Of a DNA stretch of 29,229 nucleotides, positions 1-7,112 are shown piece by piece; positions within the stretch are counted from its first letter, which is position 1; each line of letters begins with the position of its first letter. The DNA lies in the NCBI GenBank assembly GCA_934167225.1, contig CAKPLD010000011.1:1-29229 (forward strand), read 5' to 3'. Made by a program: the position numbers and the translations under genes. Source of the DNA: an uncultured Clostridia bacterium (GTDB lineage: Bacteria; Bacillota; Clostridia; TANB77; CAG-508). Below the pieces are notes generated by a model that saw only the letters and a program-made list of their open reading frames with translations, had not been told where the DNA came from and made no database searches.

Positions 1-1724
1 ATAATAGTATTAATATTATGTTCTTTTATCTCTTTAATAACACTTTCAGCATTTTCTCTTACAATATCATTTACTCCTATTAATGCTAAAATCTCATTTT
101 CATTTGCAACATAAATAATACTATTTCCATTTATCGCTAATTTTTTTTCATCTTCTAAATGATTATTTTGAATAGAAAACTTTTCTATTATTTTTCTATT
201 TCCTAGTATTATTTTTCTTTCGTCTATTGTTCCTACTATTCCAAATCCTGCAATATTTTCAAAATCCTTAACATCAACTTTTGGAATTTTATGTTCTTCC
301 ATATAATCCACAAAAGCCTTTCCTATTGGATGTGTCGACTTTTCTTCTATGCTTCCTGCTAAGCTAATCAAATCGCTTTCAGAAAGATTACTATAATTAT
401 ATATTTTTGAAATTTTTAATTTTCCATAGGTTAATGTTCCTGTTTTATCAAATACTATTGTGTCAATTTTAGATGCATTTTCTAAAATTTCGCTTTTCTT
501 TACTAATATTCCATTTTCTGCACAAACACCTTCACTCACTACTATTGCAAGTGGAGTGGCTAAGCCTAAACTACAAGGACAAGCAACTACTAAAACTGTA
601 ATAAATGTATTTAAAGCTGTTCCTATGTCATATCCTAAAATTAAATATACAAAAAATGTTACAATTGCAATTACAATGACACTTGGAACAAAAATACCAG
701 AAATTTTATCTGCAATTTTAGCTATTGGTGCCTTTGTATTACTTGCTTCTATAACCAATTTTACAATTTCAGATACAGTAGATTCTTTTCCAATTCTTTC
801 TGCTTTGTACTTTATAAATCCATCAAAATTTAGACTTCCTGCAATTACCTTTTCTCCCTTTGCCTTTGCTACTGGCTTGCTTTCACCAGTTATAAAGGAT
901 TCATCAAAATGTGAGCTTCCTTCTATAATTTCTCCATCAACTGCAATTTTATCTCCTGCTTTTGAAATTACAATATCTCCTTTTTTTATTTCATCAAGAG
1001 TTACTTGTTTTTGAACACCATCTGCTTCTATAATTGCTTGGTTCGGCGTAATTTGAGTCAGTTTCTGTATTGCCTCTTTTGTCTTGTCTTTGCTTATTCC
1101 ATCGATATATCTTCCCAATTTTACAAAATAAATTATTATTGCAGAAGATTCAAAATATAAGTTCATTGTAAAATGCGAATTTCCTCTTAGTACCATATAC
1201 ATACCATATAAACTATATATAAAACTACTTACAACACCTATCGACACAAGTGTGTCCATATTTGGTATTTTATGAATTAAGTTTTTGTATCCATTTTTTA
1301 AAATATCAAATCCATATATTAAAAACGCAATTGTTAATATTAGTAGACTTACTGTGTAGTTTATAGGATTGTGATGTGGGTCTAAAAAACTTATAATCGG
1401 TAAATTTATCATGTGTCCCATTGCAATATACATTAAAATAATTGCTAGAACTGTAAAAATAATAAATTTATGTTTTTCTTTTTTATTATTTTTTTCTAAA
1501 TTAAATTCTTTAAATATTCCTAAGCTTTTAAAACCTGCCTGTTTTATATATTTTTCTATTATTTCTTGATTTAAAATTTTCTCGTCATAGGTTATTGTAG
1601 CATTTGCCATAACTAGGTTTACACTTGCATTAAATATTCCATTTTGCTTATTTAAATATTTTTCTAAGCCATTTGAGCAAGCACTACATGTCATTCCGTC
1701 AATTGATAAAATTAGATTTTTCAT
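1..1724 (-). CDS. copA: Copper-translocating P1B-type ATPase CopA, 3' end beyond the window
   Basis: ATP-driven copper export pump of the cell membrane. About 574 N-terminal residues are present. They hold one heavy-metal domain with MTCSAC (Cys13, Cys16), a run of membrane helices from about residue 86, the in-membrane metal motif CPC (Cys382, Cys384) followed by SLGLATP, the phosphorylation motif DKTGT (Asp426) and the SThHPIG-type His-Pro element of the nucleotide domain (His465). CPC plus the His-Pro motif marks the P1B class; a single N-terminal metal domain and CPC favour Cu(I). The C-terminal GDGxND hinge lies past the window edge. The start ATG is at 1724, only four bases after the stop of the metallochaperone gene, so the two are surely co-transcribed from the promoter near 2050. 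The frame is open throughout with no odd features. Confidence 0.95.
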   Translation of the reverse strand, partial: MKNLILSIDGMTCSACSNGLEKYLNKQNGIFNASVNLVMANATITYDEKILNQEIIEKYIKQAGFKSLGIFKEFNLEKNNKKEKHKFIIFTVLAIILMYIAMGHMINLPIISFLDPHHNPINYTVSLLILTIAFLIYGFDILKNGYKNLIHKIPNMDTLVSIGVVSSFIYSLYGMYMVLRGNSHFTMNLYFESSAIIIYFVKLGRYIDGISKDKTKEAIQKLTQITPNQAIIEADGVQKQVTLDEIKKGDIVISKAGDKIAVDGEIIEGSSHFDESFITGESKPVAKAKGEKVIAGSLNFDGFIKYKAERIGKESTVSEIVKLVIEASNTKAPIAKIADKISGIFVPSVIVIAIVTFFVYLILGYDIGTALNTFITVLVVACPCSLGLATPLAIVVSEGVCAENGILVKKSEILENASKIDTIVFDKTGTLTYGKLKISKIYNYSNLSESDLISLAGSIEEKSTHPIGKAFVDYMEEHKIPKVDVKDFENIAGFGIVGTIDERKIILGNRKIIEKFSIQNNHLEDEKKLAINGNSIIYVANENEILALIGVNDIVRENAESVIKEIKEHNINTI

Positions 1725-1728
1725 ATTT

Positions 1729-1944
1729 TTATTCCTCTATTTCGTATCCAATATCTATTATTTTTTCTTTTATTTTAGAAATATCTAAATCTTCTTTTGT
1801 TGTTACTGTTACCATTCCTGTATTATGGTTTGCATCTACATTTTCTACTCCTTCTATTAAAGCTAGTGCTGATTTTACTCTATTTTCACATCCTTCGCAC
1901 ATCATTCCATTTATCTTTAATTTTATTTCTTTCATTTTTATCAT
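1729..1944 (-). CDS. copZ: CopZ-like copper chaperone (single HMA domain)
   Basis: A 71-residue protein that is one heavy-metal-associated ferredoxin-like domain, with the metal-binding loop GMMCEGC (Cys16, Cys19). By family it is a cytosolic Cu(I) carrier that delivers metal to the adjacent CopA. It begins MIKMKEIK: the first ATG (1944) follows AAAGGATG, the second ATG lies three codons in, and either could be used. The gene ends four bases before copA. Proteins of this size in Cu operons are called CopZ; a mercury-type MerP role is less likely next to a CPC ATPase. Confidence 0.88.
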   Translation of the reverse strand: MIKMKEIKLKINGMMCEGCENRVKSALALIEGVENVDANHNTGMVTVTTKEDLDISKIKEKIIDIGYEIEE

Positions 1945-1949
1945 CCTTT

Positions 1950-2024
1950 CTATCTATTAAATTTTTTAAATAATATTACTAACTCATCTATTACATCCAT
2001 TTTTCTTTTATGACATTCATCCAT
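1950..2024 (-). CDS. Possible 24-codon leader ORF of the copper operon
   Basis: The ORF reads MDECHKRKMDVIDELVILFK and then KFNR. It has a good ribosome site (AAGGAG, 2038-2033) and stops six bases before the copZ-like ATG. The N-terminal Cys-His pair is suggestive of metal contact but unproved. The predicted transcription start falls at about 2037, so the ribosome site would sit at the very 5' end of the mRNA. It could be a translated leader, a coupling ORF, or a stub of a lost regulator. I do not recognise it. Confidence 0.4.
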   Translation of the reverse strand: MDECHKRKMDVIDELVILFKKFNR

Positions 2025-2042
2025 TTTTTCATCTCCTTAAGT

Positions 2043-2083
2043 ATTATATACCCTATATGGTATTTTGTAAATAAGGGGGTATG
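2043..2083 (-). promoter_or_regulatory. Copper operon promoter with CsoR-like operator
   Basis: On the minus strand there is TTTACA (2071-2066), a 17-base spacer, then TATAAT (2048-2043). The spacer contains the dyad ATACC-N6-GGTAT (2048-2063), which resembles the TACCC..GGGTA core bound by CsoR-type copper repressors. A further ATACCCCCT lies just upstream of -35 (2083-2075). A repressor there would block RNA polymerase directly. No csoR or copY gene is in the window, so the regulator identity is inference. Confidence 0.65.
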
Positions 2084-2131
2084 GTGTTATTTTTGCCTAT
2101 ATTTAGCGGTTTATTCATATTGCATATTAAA

Positions 2132-2160
2132 AGCAGATAATTATAAACAAATTACCTGCT
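2132..2160. terminator. Hairpin below the ZIP remnant
   Basis: Arms AGCAGATAATT (2132-2142) and AATTACCTGCT (2150-2160) pair with one G-U/A-C difference around a 7-base loop. A long T-rich run follows on the plus strand and an A-rich run precedes it on the minus strand, so it could end leftward transcripts of the ABC operon or act in both directions. Confidence 0.5.
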
Positions 2161-2178
2161 CTCATTTTTTTTATTTTT

Positions 2179-2307
2179 CTAACCCAATGCCACATCCAGT
2201 ATCATCATAATCACAAAACCAATTGCCACACCAATTGTTCCAATATTAGAATGTTCCCCACTTTGTGACTCAGGAATCAATTCCTCAACAACAACATAAA
2301 CCTCCCT
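2179..2307 (-). pseudogene. C-terminal fragment of a ZIP-family metal transporter
   Basis: About 40 codons read VVVEELIPESQ...EHSN.GTIGV...GFVIMMILDVALG and then TAG. This is the characteristic last-two-helix end of bacterial ZIP (ZupT-like) zinc/iron permeases: the EELIPE metal site, HSN, and the terminal MMxLDxxLG. The frame is closed by TGA at 2308-2310 immediately upstream, and the remaining ~200 residues of the family are absent. It lies directly below the stop of the FtsX gene. I read it as the tail of a deleted transporter; there is no start or ribosome site to make it a gene now. Confidence 0.75.
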
Positions 2308-2321
2308 TCAATAATTGGTCT

Positions 2322-4691
2322 CTACTCATTTCCCTTCAAACTTGTTACCATATCTATTTTTCTAATCTTCTTAGCCAATATTTTAGAAACAACATAAGAA
2401 ATCACAAAAGTTCCAAGAGCTGCTAAAACATAACTTATAAGATTTATATGTGCTCCAAAATCGTAGTGTTCCTCTATTGCCGTTTTAAATAGCCAATCTG
2501 TTAAATAAAATCCTGCTGGTAATCCTAAAATTATAGATATAACAGCTACAATATTATTTTGTCTAATAAATATTTTTTGAATTTGTTTGTCTTTAAATCC
2601 TAAAACTTTTAATGTTGCAAATTGATATTGTTTTTCTGTATAAGAAAGTATTCCTAAATTATAGATAATTACTGAACCTAGGACAATTGCTATAACAATA
2701 ATAAGTACAAGCATTGTTTTCATTGTTTCTAGCATTCCATCCATTCCTTCTTTTAATTTATCTATATTGGATATTACTGTAACACCTGCAATATCCTTGC
2801 TTTTGCTTAGGTCTGCATTTGTATATAAAGAATCTGGCTTATATTCAATATCTAAGCTTTCCAAATATTTTCTTGTCATTGTAACATTTTGATTTTGTGG
2901 GTCTTTGTTAAATCCAACTATTTTAGACGTATAATATTTATTGTTTCCAGAAACATGCCACGAAATTTCATCTCCTATTTTATATCCTTTTGTTTTTGCA
3001 AGTTTATATGTAACATATACACCATCATCATTATCTACATTTATAAATTTGTCTTTATTATCAACAAATCTAACATAGTCTTTACAATCTGTTACAAAAA
3101 TATTATTACTTTCTATATTTCCATCATTATCTTTTATTTCTATATATAAACTTTGAGATGTATTATCTCCATATTTATCTGTTAAATCTTTAAGATTTTC
3201 TGTACTAATATCTGATTTTAGGCTTAATTTATATTCAAAATTGAAAATTCTATTAAACTGTAAATCTATAAAGTAATTCATACTATTCATCATTCCAAAA
3301 CTACAAACAATAAGCATTGCACAAGCTGTAATTCCTACAATACCAGTAATTGTTCTTGCTTTATTTCTGAACATATCTCTTATGTTCCATTTAGTATTAA
3401 AGCTCATTTTTTGGAATATTCCTGTTGTTGTTATATTTAAAGATTTATTTTTTACACTTGGTATTTCATTTCTTAAAGTATCTGCCGTTTTTTCTTTTAA
3501 AATCTTTCTTGTTGATAAATATGTAACAAATGATACACATAATACCATAAGTACTGCAACCATATATGAGTCATTTTTTATTATTGGCATTCCATTTGGT
3601 ATTTCAAAAAAGCTCATTTCTAGTCCAATAAATACATTTCCAATAAAATATCTACCTGCAACTAAGCCTAGTAGGGCTCCAACTAAAGAAATCCAAAAAC
3701 TATAGCTTATATAATGCATTATAATTTTTCTTTGTTTAAATCCTAATGCTTTTAATGTTCCTATTTGTAATCTTTGTTTTTTTACAACTCTGTTCATAGT
3801 AGTAACAACAGAAAGTAAAGCTATAAATAAAAATAATCCTGAAAATACACCAATATATGTTTCTCCCTCTTCAATTTCTCCTTGATATTGTTTATATGAT
3901 GCAGTGTCTTCAATATTAATTATTGCTACATTGTCTATTTTTTCTTCAATACTATTTTTAACTTCATTAAACTTATCTTTGTTTTCTACATCTACCATTA
4001 TATAATTATACTTAATGTAATCCTTATAATTAAAGTTACTAAAAACTTGATCAAATGTACTTTCATCTGTTATGTTAGCTTCTTTCATTACTTGATTTTT
4101 TATAAATCCCTCTAGTTCATTAATAGATGCATATGCAAACCCAAATGTTTTATGGTCTGGATATAATTGAGATTCATCTTTTACGTCATAAACGTGATCT
4201 GGTACATTTATAAAACCTACAATTTTTTCTTCAAAAACATATCCATCATATTTTACTTTTAGTGTGTCCCCAATTTTTAAATTATTTTTTTCTGCAAAAA
4301 AGTTGTCTAGCCATATTCCTTTTGCATCTTTATTAAAACTTTCCCCATCTACAATATAAAATTTTGATATTTCATTCTCTTCTATAAAATTCATAGAAAT
4401 TGTAGTATCATCATCATTTTCTAGAACGCCATTTACGTTTAATTTTCCCTCTGCATTTTTTACATTACTAATTTCTTTTATTGTATTAATATTTTCTTCT
4501 GACAATTCCCCCATTACATTTAAATCCTGTAAATTATAATTGCCATAAAAATTGTTTGCAGTTTCTTTCATTCCTTCCATGTAACTTTCAATTCCGCTAT
4601 AAGCCATAATTCCTATGAAAACCATTAATAATATTGTGATAAATTGTGATATGTTTTGCTTTATATCTCTAATCATTTTTCTTCTTAGCAT
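2322..4691 (-). CDS. FtsX/MacB-type ABC transporter permease, 789 aa
   Basis: Large membrane permease with the duplicated FtsX design. It has an N-terminal helix (about residues 12-33), a large extracellular domain (35-275), three helices (about 280-400), a second single helix near 447-470, a second extracellular domain (to about 650), and three final helices with a KVLGFK cytoplasmic loop matching KALGFK in the first half. This pattern belongs to the MacB/LolC/BceB-like exporters that move peptides, lipids or drugs using a separate ATPase. It starts one base after the stop of the ATPase gene, so the pair is translationally coupled. Substrate unknown. Full length with no breaks. Upstream TetR-type operators suggest inducible expression. 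Confidence 0.93.
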   Translation of the reverse strand: MLRRKMIRDIKQNISQFITILLMVFIGIMAYSGIESYMEGMKETANNFYGNYNLQDLNVMGELSEENINTIKEISNVKNAEGKLNVNGVLENDDDTTISMNFIEENEISKFYIVDGESFNKDAKGIWLDNFFAEKNNLKIGDTLKVKYDGYVFEEKIVGFINVPDHVYDVKDESQLYPDHKTFGFAYASINELEGFIKNQVMKEANITDESTFDQVFSNFNYKDYIKYNYIMVDVENKDKFNEVKNSIEEKIDNVAIINIEDTASYKQYQGEIEEGETYIGVFSGLFLFIALLSVVTTMNRVVKKQRLQIGTLKALGFKQRKIIMHYISYSFWISLVGALLGLVAGRYFIGNVFIGLEMSFFEIPNGMPIIKNDSYMVAVLMVLCVSFVTYLSTRKILKEKTADTLRNEIPSVKNKSLNITTTGIFQKMSFNTKWNIRDMFRNKARTITGIVGITACAMLIVCSFGMMNSMNYFIDLQFNRIFNFEYKLSLKSDISTENLKDLTDKYGDNTSQSLYIEIKDNDGNIESNNIFVTDCKDYVRFVDNKDKFINVDNDDGVYVTYKLAKTKGYKIGDEISWHVSGNNKYYTSKIVGFNKDPQNQNVTMTRKYLESLDIEYKPDSLYTNADLSKSKDIAGVTVISNIDKLKEGMDGMLETMKTMLVLIIVIAIVLGSVIIYNLGILSYTEKQYQFATLKVLGFKDKQIQKIFIRQNNIVAVISIILGLPAGFYLTDWLFKTAIEEHYDFGAHINLISYVLAALGTFVISYVVSKILAKKIRKIDMVTSLKGNE

Positions 4692-4692
4692 A

Positions 4693-5403
4693 TTACCAGT
4701 TCACCTCATCAATCTTTTTAGGATTTTCATTTTTAGTTACACTTTCGATTTTCCCGTTTTTTACTCTAACTACTGTGTCTGCAATCTCGGCAAATAGGCT
4801 ATTATGTGTTACTATAATTACTGTATTTTCTCCGTTATTTCCATCACATTGTTTTTTTAATAATTTCAAGACCTCAACACCTGTTTTAGAATCTAATGCT
4901 CCTGTTGGTTCATCACACAATAATAATTTTGGATTTTTAGCGATTGCTCTTGCAATAGAAACTCTTTGCTGTTCTCCTCCTGATAATTGGTTTGGAAACT
5001 TATTCATATGTTCTTCTAATCCAACTGCTTTTATTGCTTCTTTACTGTCACTTCCGTTTTTTACTACGTCTTTTATTAATTCTACATTTTCTAATACTGT
5101 AAGTGTTGGCAATATATTGTAAAATTGGAAAATAAATCCTATATTTTCAGCTCTATATTCACTTAATTTGTTTTCATTGTATTTTGAAATTTCTTCTCCA
5201 TCTATTTTTATGCTTCCCATTGTAGGTGTATCCATTCCACCTATTAAGTTTAATAATGTTGATTTTCCTGCTCCAGATGGTCCAAGTATTACAACAAATT
5301 CTCCTTTTCCTATTGATAAATCAATATTGTCTAATGCTTTGAAATCCTTTTCTCCTGTATTATAAATTTTGCTTAAATTTTTTAATTCTACTATTGTTTT
5401 CAT
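4693..5403 (-). CDS. ABC transporter ATP-binding protein (LolD/MacB-type)
   Basis: A 236-residue nucleotide-binding subunit. Walker A GPSGAGKST is near residues 41-49, the Q-loop is in FIFQFYNILPTLT, the signature LSGGEQQR is near 139-146, Walker B is LLLCDEPTGALD, and the switch His is in VTHN. The FQ-NLLPTLT-like Q-loop and GALD after Walker B are typical of the MacB/LolD class that pairs with FtsX-like permeases, here the next gene. The start ATG at 5403 follows AAAGGAGGAAAT. It is first in a two-gene operon with a consensus promoter and two TetR-like dyads upstream. Confidence 0.96.
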   Translation of the reverse strand: MKTIVELKNLSKIYNTGEKDFKALDNIDLSIGKGEFVVILGPSGAGKSTLLNLIGGMDTPTMGSIKIDGEEISKYNENKLSEYRAENIGFIFQFYNILPTLTVLENVELIKDVVKNGSDSKEAIKAVGLEEHMNKFPNQLSGGEQQRVSIARAIAKNPKLLLCDEPTGALDSKTGVEVLKLLKKQCDGNNGENTVIIVTHNSLFAEIADTVVRVKNGKIESVTKNENPKKIDEVNW

Positions 5404-5416
5404 ATTTCCTCCTTTT

Positions 5417-5498
5417 ATATGAAACTTTTTTCATATTATTGTTAGATTATATACATATTTTTTTGTAAAGTCAATATGATGTGAATCCTTTTTCATAT
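5417..5498 (-). promoter_or_regulatory. ABC operon promoter flanked by two similar dyads
   Basis: On the minus strand: TTGACT (5474-5469), 17 bases, TATAAT (5451-5446). A perfect dyad ATATGAAA-N4-TTTCATAT lies at 5417-5436, just downstream of the expected start. An imperfect copy with the same spacing, ATGTGAAT-N4-TTTCATAT, lies at 5479-5498, just upstream of -35. Two 20-base dyads bracketing a promoter are what a TetR-family repressor would use. The right half, TTTCATAT, recurs next to the tetR promoter at 7051-7058. Confidence 0.65.
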
Positions 5499-5537
5499 TC
5501 TTAGCAACAATTTTGATTGTTTATACATATATAAAAA

Positions 5538-5565
5538 GATTAGCTTTGTTAGTTAAAAGCTAATC
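5538..5565 (-). terminator. Terminator of the toxin-antitoxin operon
   Basis: GATTAGCTTT pairs with AAAGCTAATC around an 8-base loop. On the minus strand the hairpin is followed by TTTTTATAT. It begins four bases after the toxin stop. Its sequence, read leftward, is nearly the same as the tetR terminator at 7711-7750. Confidence 0.75.
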
Positions 5566-5568
5566 CTT

Positions 5569-5892
5569 CTACTCATCTTTTAAATATTTTTCCCAATCCA
5601 TAAAGGCATGGCCTATTCTTAATACCAATGCTTTATTTCCTTTTTCATCTGTTGTATAAAATATTATATAATTTCTTACATTAATTTTCCTAATATTTTT
5701 ATGTCCAGTTAATTTTTCATCTAAAATAGGCATACTATCTGCTATATTTTCTAATTCCTTCAATCGCTGTTTAAATAAAATTTTGTATTTATCAGCTATA
5801 ATATCTCCTGATAAATCATATCTAAGATATGAAATAATTTTTTCAAAATCTTGTTCAGCAGGTTCTGAAATTTTAACTATATATTTTTTCAT
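5569..5892 (-). CDS. RelE/ParE-family toxin
   Basis: A 107-residue protein with the RelE/ParE fold pattern: N-terminal strand YIVKISEPAEQDFEKI, a helix pair, then IRKINVRNYIIFYTTD and ALVLRIGHAFMDWEKYL at the end. Family members are ribosome-dependent mRNA interferases (RelE) or gyrase poisons (ParE); the sequence alone does not decide. I chose the ATG at 5892 because GGGAG sits eight bases upstream; an in-frame ATG at 5907 has no spaced ribosome site. It lies 19 bases after the antitoxin stop, the normal order for such pairs. The pair sits inside the segment separating the ABC operon from its likely regulator. Confidence 0.85.
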   Translation of the reverse strand: MKKYIVKISEPAEQDFEKIISYLRYDLSGDIIADKYKILFKQRLKELENIADSMPILDEKLTGHKNIRKINVRNYIIFYTTDEKGNKALVLRIGHAFMDWEKYLKDE

Positions 5893-5911
5893 GATGTTAA
5901 CTCCCATCTCT

Positions 5912-6154
5912 TTATATATTATCTATTTTGTCAAAAAACTCATCTAAAGAATATGCTTTGTTTTCATTTATACTGTCTAGTCCTTTTTGTAATTTTTCTT
6001 GCAAATCTTTTTTACTTTTTATAGTTATGCTATCAGGTGCTTCGGAGTCTATATATGATATCTTTAAATATTCAATAAAATTAAAAACTTGTCTAGCAAG
6101 CTCTTCTGGTAATTTATCGATTTCATTATATAACCTTTGTTTTTCAATAGACAT
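5912..6154 (-). CDS. Antitoxin partner of the RelE/ParE toxin
   Basis: An 80-residue protein beginning MSIEKQRLYNEIDKLPEELA. The KLPEELARQVFNFIEYLK helix is the N-terminal pattern of DUF2281-like antitoxins, and the end SLDEFFDKI resembles the toxin-wrapping helix of RelB/Phd-type antitoxins. ATG at 6154 is set by GGAGG eight bases upstream; a GTG at 6169 lies inside that ribosome site. Upstream is an A/T-rich promoter region with TATAAT near 6190. By family it neutralises the toxin and represses its own operon. Confidence is high for the pairing and moderate for the exact family. Confidence 0.78.
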   Translation of the reverse strand: MSIEKQRLYNEIDKLPEELARQVFNFIEYLKISYIDSEAPDSITIKSKKDLQEKLQKGLDSINENKAYSLDEFFDKIDNI

Positions 6155-6282
6155 ATTAGTTACCTCCACAATAATTTAAAATTATTATATCATTTTTTTT
6201 ACAAAAAATCTATAATTTTAAGAATTTTAATCAAATTTAACTTGCAACCTGTTACAGTTCACGGCCTTTAAATTGTAGAGTA

Positions 6283-6341
6283 GGTTCGAATTAGAATAAT
6301 TATTAATTTTTGGGGGATTAATAATTATTCTAATTCGAACC
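6283..6341. repeat. Perfect 25-bp inverted repeat with 9-base G-rich loop
   Basis: Left arm 6283-6307 starts GGTTCGAATTAG and is exactly complementary to the right arm 6317-6341, which ends CTAATTCGAACC. The loop is TTTTGGGGG. No U-tract follows, so it is not an ordinary terminator. The perfect pairing of 25 A/T-rich bases implies recent formation or active maintenance. Confidence 0.9.
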
Positions 6342-6428
6342 GGTTTTAATAACTGTGAATTAGTAGACAGCAATCCACAAGCTATGCTTGTGCGTTAAGA
6401 AAAGCGGAGGCGTTCAGAAACTAAAAAA

Positions 6429-6484
6429 GCCTCCTATGATATAATTATTAAGGAATTGCAAACCAAAATAAAATCATAGGAGGC
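6429..6484 (+). promoter_or_regulatory. Inverted repeat sequestering the tnpA ribosome site
   Basis: GCCTCCTATGAT (6429-6440) is fully complementary to ATCATAGGAGGC (6473-6484). The second arm contains the AGGAGG ribosome site four bases before the tnpA ATG. In mRNA starting upstream of 6429 the site would be buried in a 12-bp stem. Related IS200 elements are known to hide tnpA translation in this way, keeping transposition low. Confidence 0.75.
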
Positions 6485-6488
6485 AATA

Positions 6489-6908
6489 ATGAATAAATAT
6501 AGTTTATCACATACAAGATGGAAATGCCAGTATCATATAGTATTTATACCAAAATATAGACAAAAAGTGTTATATGGAAAGTTGAGGAAAGACATAAGAG
6601 AAATAATAAAGAAATTGTGTATGTATAAGAAAGTAGAAATAATAGAAGGAGCAGTATGCATAGATCATATACATTTATGTGTAAGTATACCACCCAAAGA
6701 AAGTGTATCAAATTTTATGGGGTACTTAAAGGGAAGAAGTGCGTTAATGATATTTGATAAATATCCAGAATTAAAGAAGAAATGGCATAATGAATTTTGG
6801 ACGACTGGATATTATGTAACGACAGTAGGAGATATAACGGAAGAAGCAGCAAAAGAATATATAAAAGAGCAAGAAGCAGAAGATAGGGAAAAAGACAAAT
6901 ATAAATAG
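6489..6908 (+). CDS. tnpA: IS200-type Y1 transposase TnpA
   Basis: A 139-residue single-strand transposase. It starts SLSHTRWKCQYHIVFIPKYR, the hallmark N-terminus of IS200 TnpA. The HUH metal site is DHIHL (near residues 59-63), and the catalytic tyrosine lies in TTGYYVTTVG (near residues 110-115). Full length for the family and apparently intact. The ATG at 6489 is four bases after AGGAGG, which lies in a stem-forming repeat. Acts as a dimer on hairpins at the element ends. Confidence 0.96.
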   Translation: MNKYSLSHTRWKCQYHIVFIPKYRQKVLYGKLRKDIREIIKKLCMYKKVEIIEGAVCIDHIHLCVSIPPKESVSNFMGYLKGRSALMIFDKYPELKKKWHNEFWTTGYYVTTVGDITEEAAKEYIKEQEAEDREKDKYK

Positions 6909-6928
6909 GGAGCAAGGTTTGCAGTTCC

Positions 6929-6999
6929 GCACCTTTAAGGTGCAGCTAGTAACAAGCCCTTATAGGGCCAAAAACAAACCACCCTTTGAAAGGGTGGTT
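6929..6999 (+). repeat. Right-end hairpin cluster of the IS200-like element
   Basis: Three adjacent hairpins are visible: GCACCTT-T-AAGGTGC (6929-6943), GCCCT-TAT-AGGGC (6956-6968) and AACCACCCTTT-G-AAAGGGTGGTT (6977-6999). They are probable TnpA recognition hairpins and may also stop tnpA transcription. Confidence 0.65.
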
Positions 7000-7060
7000 A
7001 TGATTTGTAACTGCAACCTAAGGTTACAACTTAGTTTTTTAAAACGCTTTTTTCATATTC

Positions 7061-7089
7061 TTGACAACATTTTTTTTAGATTGTATAAT
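7061..7089 (+). promoter_or_regulatory. tetR promoter
   Basis: TTGACA (7061-7066), 17 bases, TATAAT (7084-7089): a full consensus promoter 24 bases before the tetR start. TTTTTTCATATT just upstream is half of the dyad found at the ABC operon promoter. The other half is missing where the inserted segment ends. Confidence 0.8.
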
Positions 7090-7112
7090 TAAATGAATTT
7101 TTAGGAGGATTT

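Larger units (their letters stand above)
6243..7028 (+). mobile_element. IS200-like insertion sequence (IS200/IS605 family, tnpA only)
   Basis: The element contains a complete Y1 HUH transposase and no tnpB. It has subterminal hairpins: CACAAGC-TAT-GCTTGTG at 6376-6392 on the left, and three on the right (6929-6999). Ends are not certain. I set them by a short direct similarity, TGCAACCTGTTACA at 6243-6256 and TGCAACCTAAGGTTACA at 7012-7028, which brackets everything. The 25-bp hairpin at 6283 may be part of the element or a separate insertion. Family members move as single strands by the peel-and-paste route and make no target duplication. Confidence 0.75.

Noticed and set aside
460..1014. 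Long plus-strand ORF opposite copA
   Set aside because: It is the antisense shadow of a clear P-type ATPase frame with all motifs; no ribosome site or family match.
2010..2210. Plus-strand ORF across the copper promoter
   Set aside because: It runs through the promoter, operator and hairpin; low-complexity sequence and no ribosome site.
6283..6292. GGTTCGAATT resembling a tRNA T-arm
   Set aside because: No acceptor, D or anticodon stems can be formed around it; it is the outer end of the 25-bp hairpin.
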